This document shows positions 61,101 to 64,000 of a stretch of 64,000 nt of DNA, in pieces. A program made the position numbers and the translations under genes. The stretch is from positions 41,087,644-41,151,643 of the forward strand of contig NC_060251.1 of the NCBI RefSeq assembly GCF_921293095.1. The letters are read 5' to 3'. This DNA comes from Ischnura elegans. Lineage: Eukaryota; Arthropoda; Insecta; Odonata; Coenagrionidae. Below the pieces are notes generated by a model. That model was not told where the DNA came from. It saw only the letters and a list, made by a program, of their open reading frames with translations, and did not search any database. Position 1 is the stretch's first letter, and the number at the start of each line of letters is the position of its first letter.

Positions 61101-61279
61101 AGCACTTCATTTTACAGCACTTTTCACAGTTATTGCATTGTATGCGTCAAGATAATGATTTTAATGTTGCTAATGTTTTAGCTGCGAGAATATGGGAAGA
61201 ACTCTTACCTAAGGTGTATAAAGGAGAAGGATTTTATGTGGTCTCGCGCGTGAAAGAATGGGAAAGTGATTTACGCTGA
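60965..61279 (+). CDS. Hypothetical 104-codon ORF at the end of the tandem array
   Basis: Longest unexplained frame right of 51 kb. The last 80 residues look like a soluble helical protein (DAKHEELNVIKHFILQHFSQ, NVLAARIWEELLPKV). An acceptor-like TTTCTGAACAG lies at about 61025-61035, so the coding part may be a 3'-terminal exon starting there. Unit 1 of the array keeps a broken version of the same region, suggesting duplication then decay. No family recognised; it could be part of a host gene, a gene duplicate or a transposon protein. Confidence 0.35.
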   Translation: MLCILDLFYVMGSICYSQLHFLNSNRFPDLISANGDAKHEELNVIKHFILQHFSQLLHCMRQDNDFNVANVLAARIWEELLPKVYKGEGFYVVSRVKEWESDLR

Positions 61280-61282
61280 GAT

Positions 61283-62472
61283 TTTTTTATTGGGTAATCA
61301 ATGTGATTTATGGGAGATTTGGTTTCGCCTTAGGTAAAGATGACAACATCCTGTGGTATTTATTAAAATGAAATTTACCTGCATGTGGATTTTCCTTCTG
61401 AAAAAAATGAGTGCAGGATTACATTTACCATTTTCGGCATAGAATGTGAATGTAAATATTTCAGTATGCTCTATAGATATTTTTTTCTTATAAATTGAAG
61501 GTTTGCTTACCTTTGGTAAGTATTTCTTCTCGAAGGTAATGCTTAAAGCTGCATAGCGATGGCTAAGTTCTAAAAACACGTATCTCAAAAATAGCAACTT
61601 TTCAGGAGAGCAAAAAACCATTTAATTTCTTTTAGTTGCACACTGAAATTAAAAACCAAAAGTCCATAAAACTGAAAAAGAAGTATTCATTTTCAAATAA
61701 AGAGTTGTTCTTTGCTCGTATTTTATTTTTTTACGTTATTACACTTTGTTTAAGATACCCGTCTCAAACCGGCCGAATTTCAGACACGTGTTGTTAGAAC
61801 TTGGGCATCGATAGGTACATTAGACGCGAGGAGGAATAATGCGTGAAAACTGGAATGAGTACACTGAATTTCACCAAAAAACTGAAAAGTTTGGGGTAGG
61901 AAATGATGGATAAAATTATCCTCTATATCGAATGAAAGTTCTACTTAGTTACCTGTCGCTCCTCCGTAAAATCGAATGTCATACCATTTGCAACTAAAAT
62001 AGGTGAGGAAAGTCGTTGCCGTCTGTAGTTGCTTTTTCTGTTCATCCCTCAGTTTCCTGGTGACGCTTTTAACCTTTCAACAGGGTAGCAATGCGTTTTT
62101 ATATTTGCAGCTGGGTGGCTGGTTTTTTAAGGCTGTTTTCCGAACGAAATCTATTTTTTATCCCTCCATCAGATCAAGGAATTATATAGAGAAGATAGCG
62201 AATTTTTGATTGGAAGAAATAACCCCATTTGGTGTATTGATAATGAAAAAACCTTTGTTGAAAAAAATTTTGTACATGCATCAAGGCTCTATAAACAATA
62301 AAAAACAACAATTTGCTGTTCTTTCAAGAAGTTTGTTGATTAATCGGAGATCCACTTTATGTACCTGCTCGCAAGCTGTTTCACGAGGCATTGAATTTTA
62401 ATGAAAAATACTGTGTGAATTGATGAAAAAATGAATAAAGAAAACAGTTATAGTATTTTTATTTTACTAGCG
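61283..62472. other. Intergenic DNA, nothing recognised
   Basis: AT-rich, with only short frames. Confidence 0.35.
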
Positions 62473-62839
62473 TACCTTAGAACGGGGTGAAAAGAAACAT
62501 TGGGGTGAATAGAAACGAAACTTCTTTTTTTTGTGTATAATCTATTTCCTACATAACTATGGGTAAATAGCGGCAACTATTATTTTTTTAGGTTGGTACA
62601 CTTTTGGCTGAAAGTGAAATAATGGTTTGTTTGGTTGGCAGCACTGGCTCCTGTTTGTTTGTCATGTTGAATTTTACCACGTGATTCTTGTTTTTTTTAT
62701 CCACTTTGAACTTTCCAGGTAAGTCAGAATACGTAGTGTTCTTAAAAGTAAATAGCTGTAAAAAACATAGTTTAATTATTCATATATATGATTCAGGCTT
62801 ATTTTAAGCTTTACCTTTATTCACCCCGTTTTACCGGTA
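62473..62839. mobile_element. Possible TA-flanked MITE
   Basis: Left TACCTTAGAACGGGGTGAA and right TTCACCCCGTTTTACCGGTA are imperfect inverted repeats. GGGGTGAAT is repeated inside the left end. Confidence 0.5.
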
Positions 62840-64000
62840 CCCATAGTTGGCAATGAAAAAATAATTACTTTTTATTACATTTTAATTTCCCCTTAAAAAT
62901 GAAAATTGTGAGACACATAACTTTAATTTGTTACGTACAATGATTTGAGCCAATAAGGGCCAGGTTTGGTATACATGGAATAAAAAGGAAATCAGATCAC
63001 ATGATTTGGTGCTTATCGATTGGCTCCGTTGTGTTGGCGAAAATTGGCAATGCTTTCACCATCTCCACTATGCAATATTTTTCATTTTTCAAGTACATGT
63101 TATTCAGTAATATTTATATAACATTCTTGTTATAAAATACCGGGCATAAACCGATTCAGAAGATATGTATTGTTTCAGGTACAATGTGGTGGAAACGATA
63201 CACCTCTAATGAAGGCAAAACAATTATTTCACTTTTGCTCAGATTACGCTTTGTACTGTATATGCAAATTTTTCTAAATCGGAAGCTTTCATTTATTATT
63301 TAAGAAAAAAACACGTTGCGTGATGAAGCTGTGTCGGGTAATGTTGCAATAACTGAATTGTTTAGTGTCGCAGATCCGATCAGCAATGACTGAGTATCTA
63401 CCCTATCTCGCAATTATTGATCCCTTGAATTTCTTGCTTTGAATTGTGTACACACTAAGCTAAATGCTGTTATATTTTGAAAATGGTGGTGGACAAATGA
63501 ATCCTTTATTAGTCTTCATTTCGGAAATCATCTGCATCCGCTCTTTGTAAAAGTTGCATAAAATATTGCAATTGCGTGGGGTTAAAAATCTAAAATATAC
63601 GCTCACTTATATATACGAGAAGCATAAAAAGTTGTAACAATACATTCAAGGCACTTACTCACTTTGAATCAATAATACAACATTGGAAAAGAGTATCACA
63701 ATGTATTTGCTACGATACCAGAATACCAGAAGTCTATCCTGCCTCACATCTTTGTGATTAATATTTTCTGATATTCTAAGAAGTTTTACATAAGAAATAA
63801 GTGCATTTGAAGAGTAGTAATGCCATAAGAATAGGTCACCTATTAGATGACATAGCACATCATTTGTAACGCAGAATGATTTTATTCGCTCTTTCATGAT
63901 GAATACGATGATTTGGCGAAACGCTCATTCCATGAAATCGGTGTTTACGCTACGAACGTCTTCGATAATGTCAATTAATCGTGCCTCAAACCTTTACGAA
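62840..64000. other. Intergenic DNA, nothing recognised
   Basis: No exon, RNA gene or element end could be supported to the window edge. Confidence 0.35.

Overview
The window looks like nuclear DNA of an arthropod, most likely an insect. It is AT-rich with long introns and is packed with DNA transposons and MITEs (piggyBac, hAT, PIF/Harbinger, Tc1-mariner-pogo, Helitron) and short 5'-truncated non-LTR retrotransposons. The best-matching host gene resembles Drosophila approximated (app). The species cannot be named from sequence alone.

Two host genes are supported. On the minus strand at 4594-5240 there is a complete three-exon gene for a TMEM242-like mitochondrial inner-membrane assembly factor (163 aa). 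Head to head with it, on the plus strand at 5710-36287, is a nine-exon DHHC palmitoyltransferase of the ZDHHC9/14/18 (app) group (518 aa). All splice phases agree in both models. The roughly 470 bp between the two ATGs is a candidate shared bidirectional promoter. The DHHC introns are large and full of mobile elements: an internally deleted piggyBac and an internally deleted mariner in intron 1, and hAT elements in intron 4. Intron 5 holds a Harbinger MITE, a four-level nest and a non-LTR fragment. Intron 6 holds a TA-flanked element, intron 7 a foldback, a hAT and a SINE, and intron 8 a pogo-type element.

From about 36.3 to 64 kb I see the 3' UTR region and then gene-poor DNA. The most striking object is a 5.26 kb element at 44186-49448 with 13-bp terminal inverted repeats and GTGTA-type subterminal clusters. 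It carries a decayed spliced gene with a DUF4806-like C-terminal region. A 2.0 kb Helitron (46106-48127, with a RepHel helicase remnant) sits inside it, and a small hAT-type MITE sits inside the Helitron. From 50 to 60 kb there is a dense cluster of short non-autonomous hAT-type insertions with GC-rich ends, several with perfect 8-bp target duplications. Between 59.6 and 61.3 kb a diverged tandem array ends in a 104-codon ORF of unknown function.

No rRNA, intact tRNA or CRISPR array was seen. Identifications come from reading the sequence and from general knowledge of the families; no database search was run.
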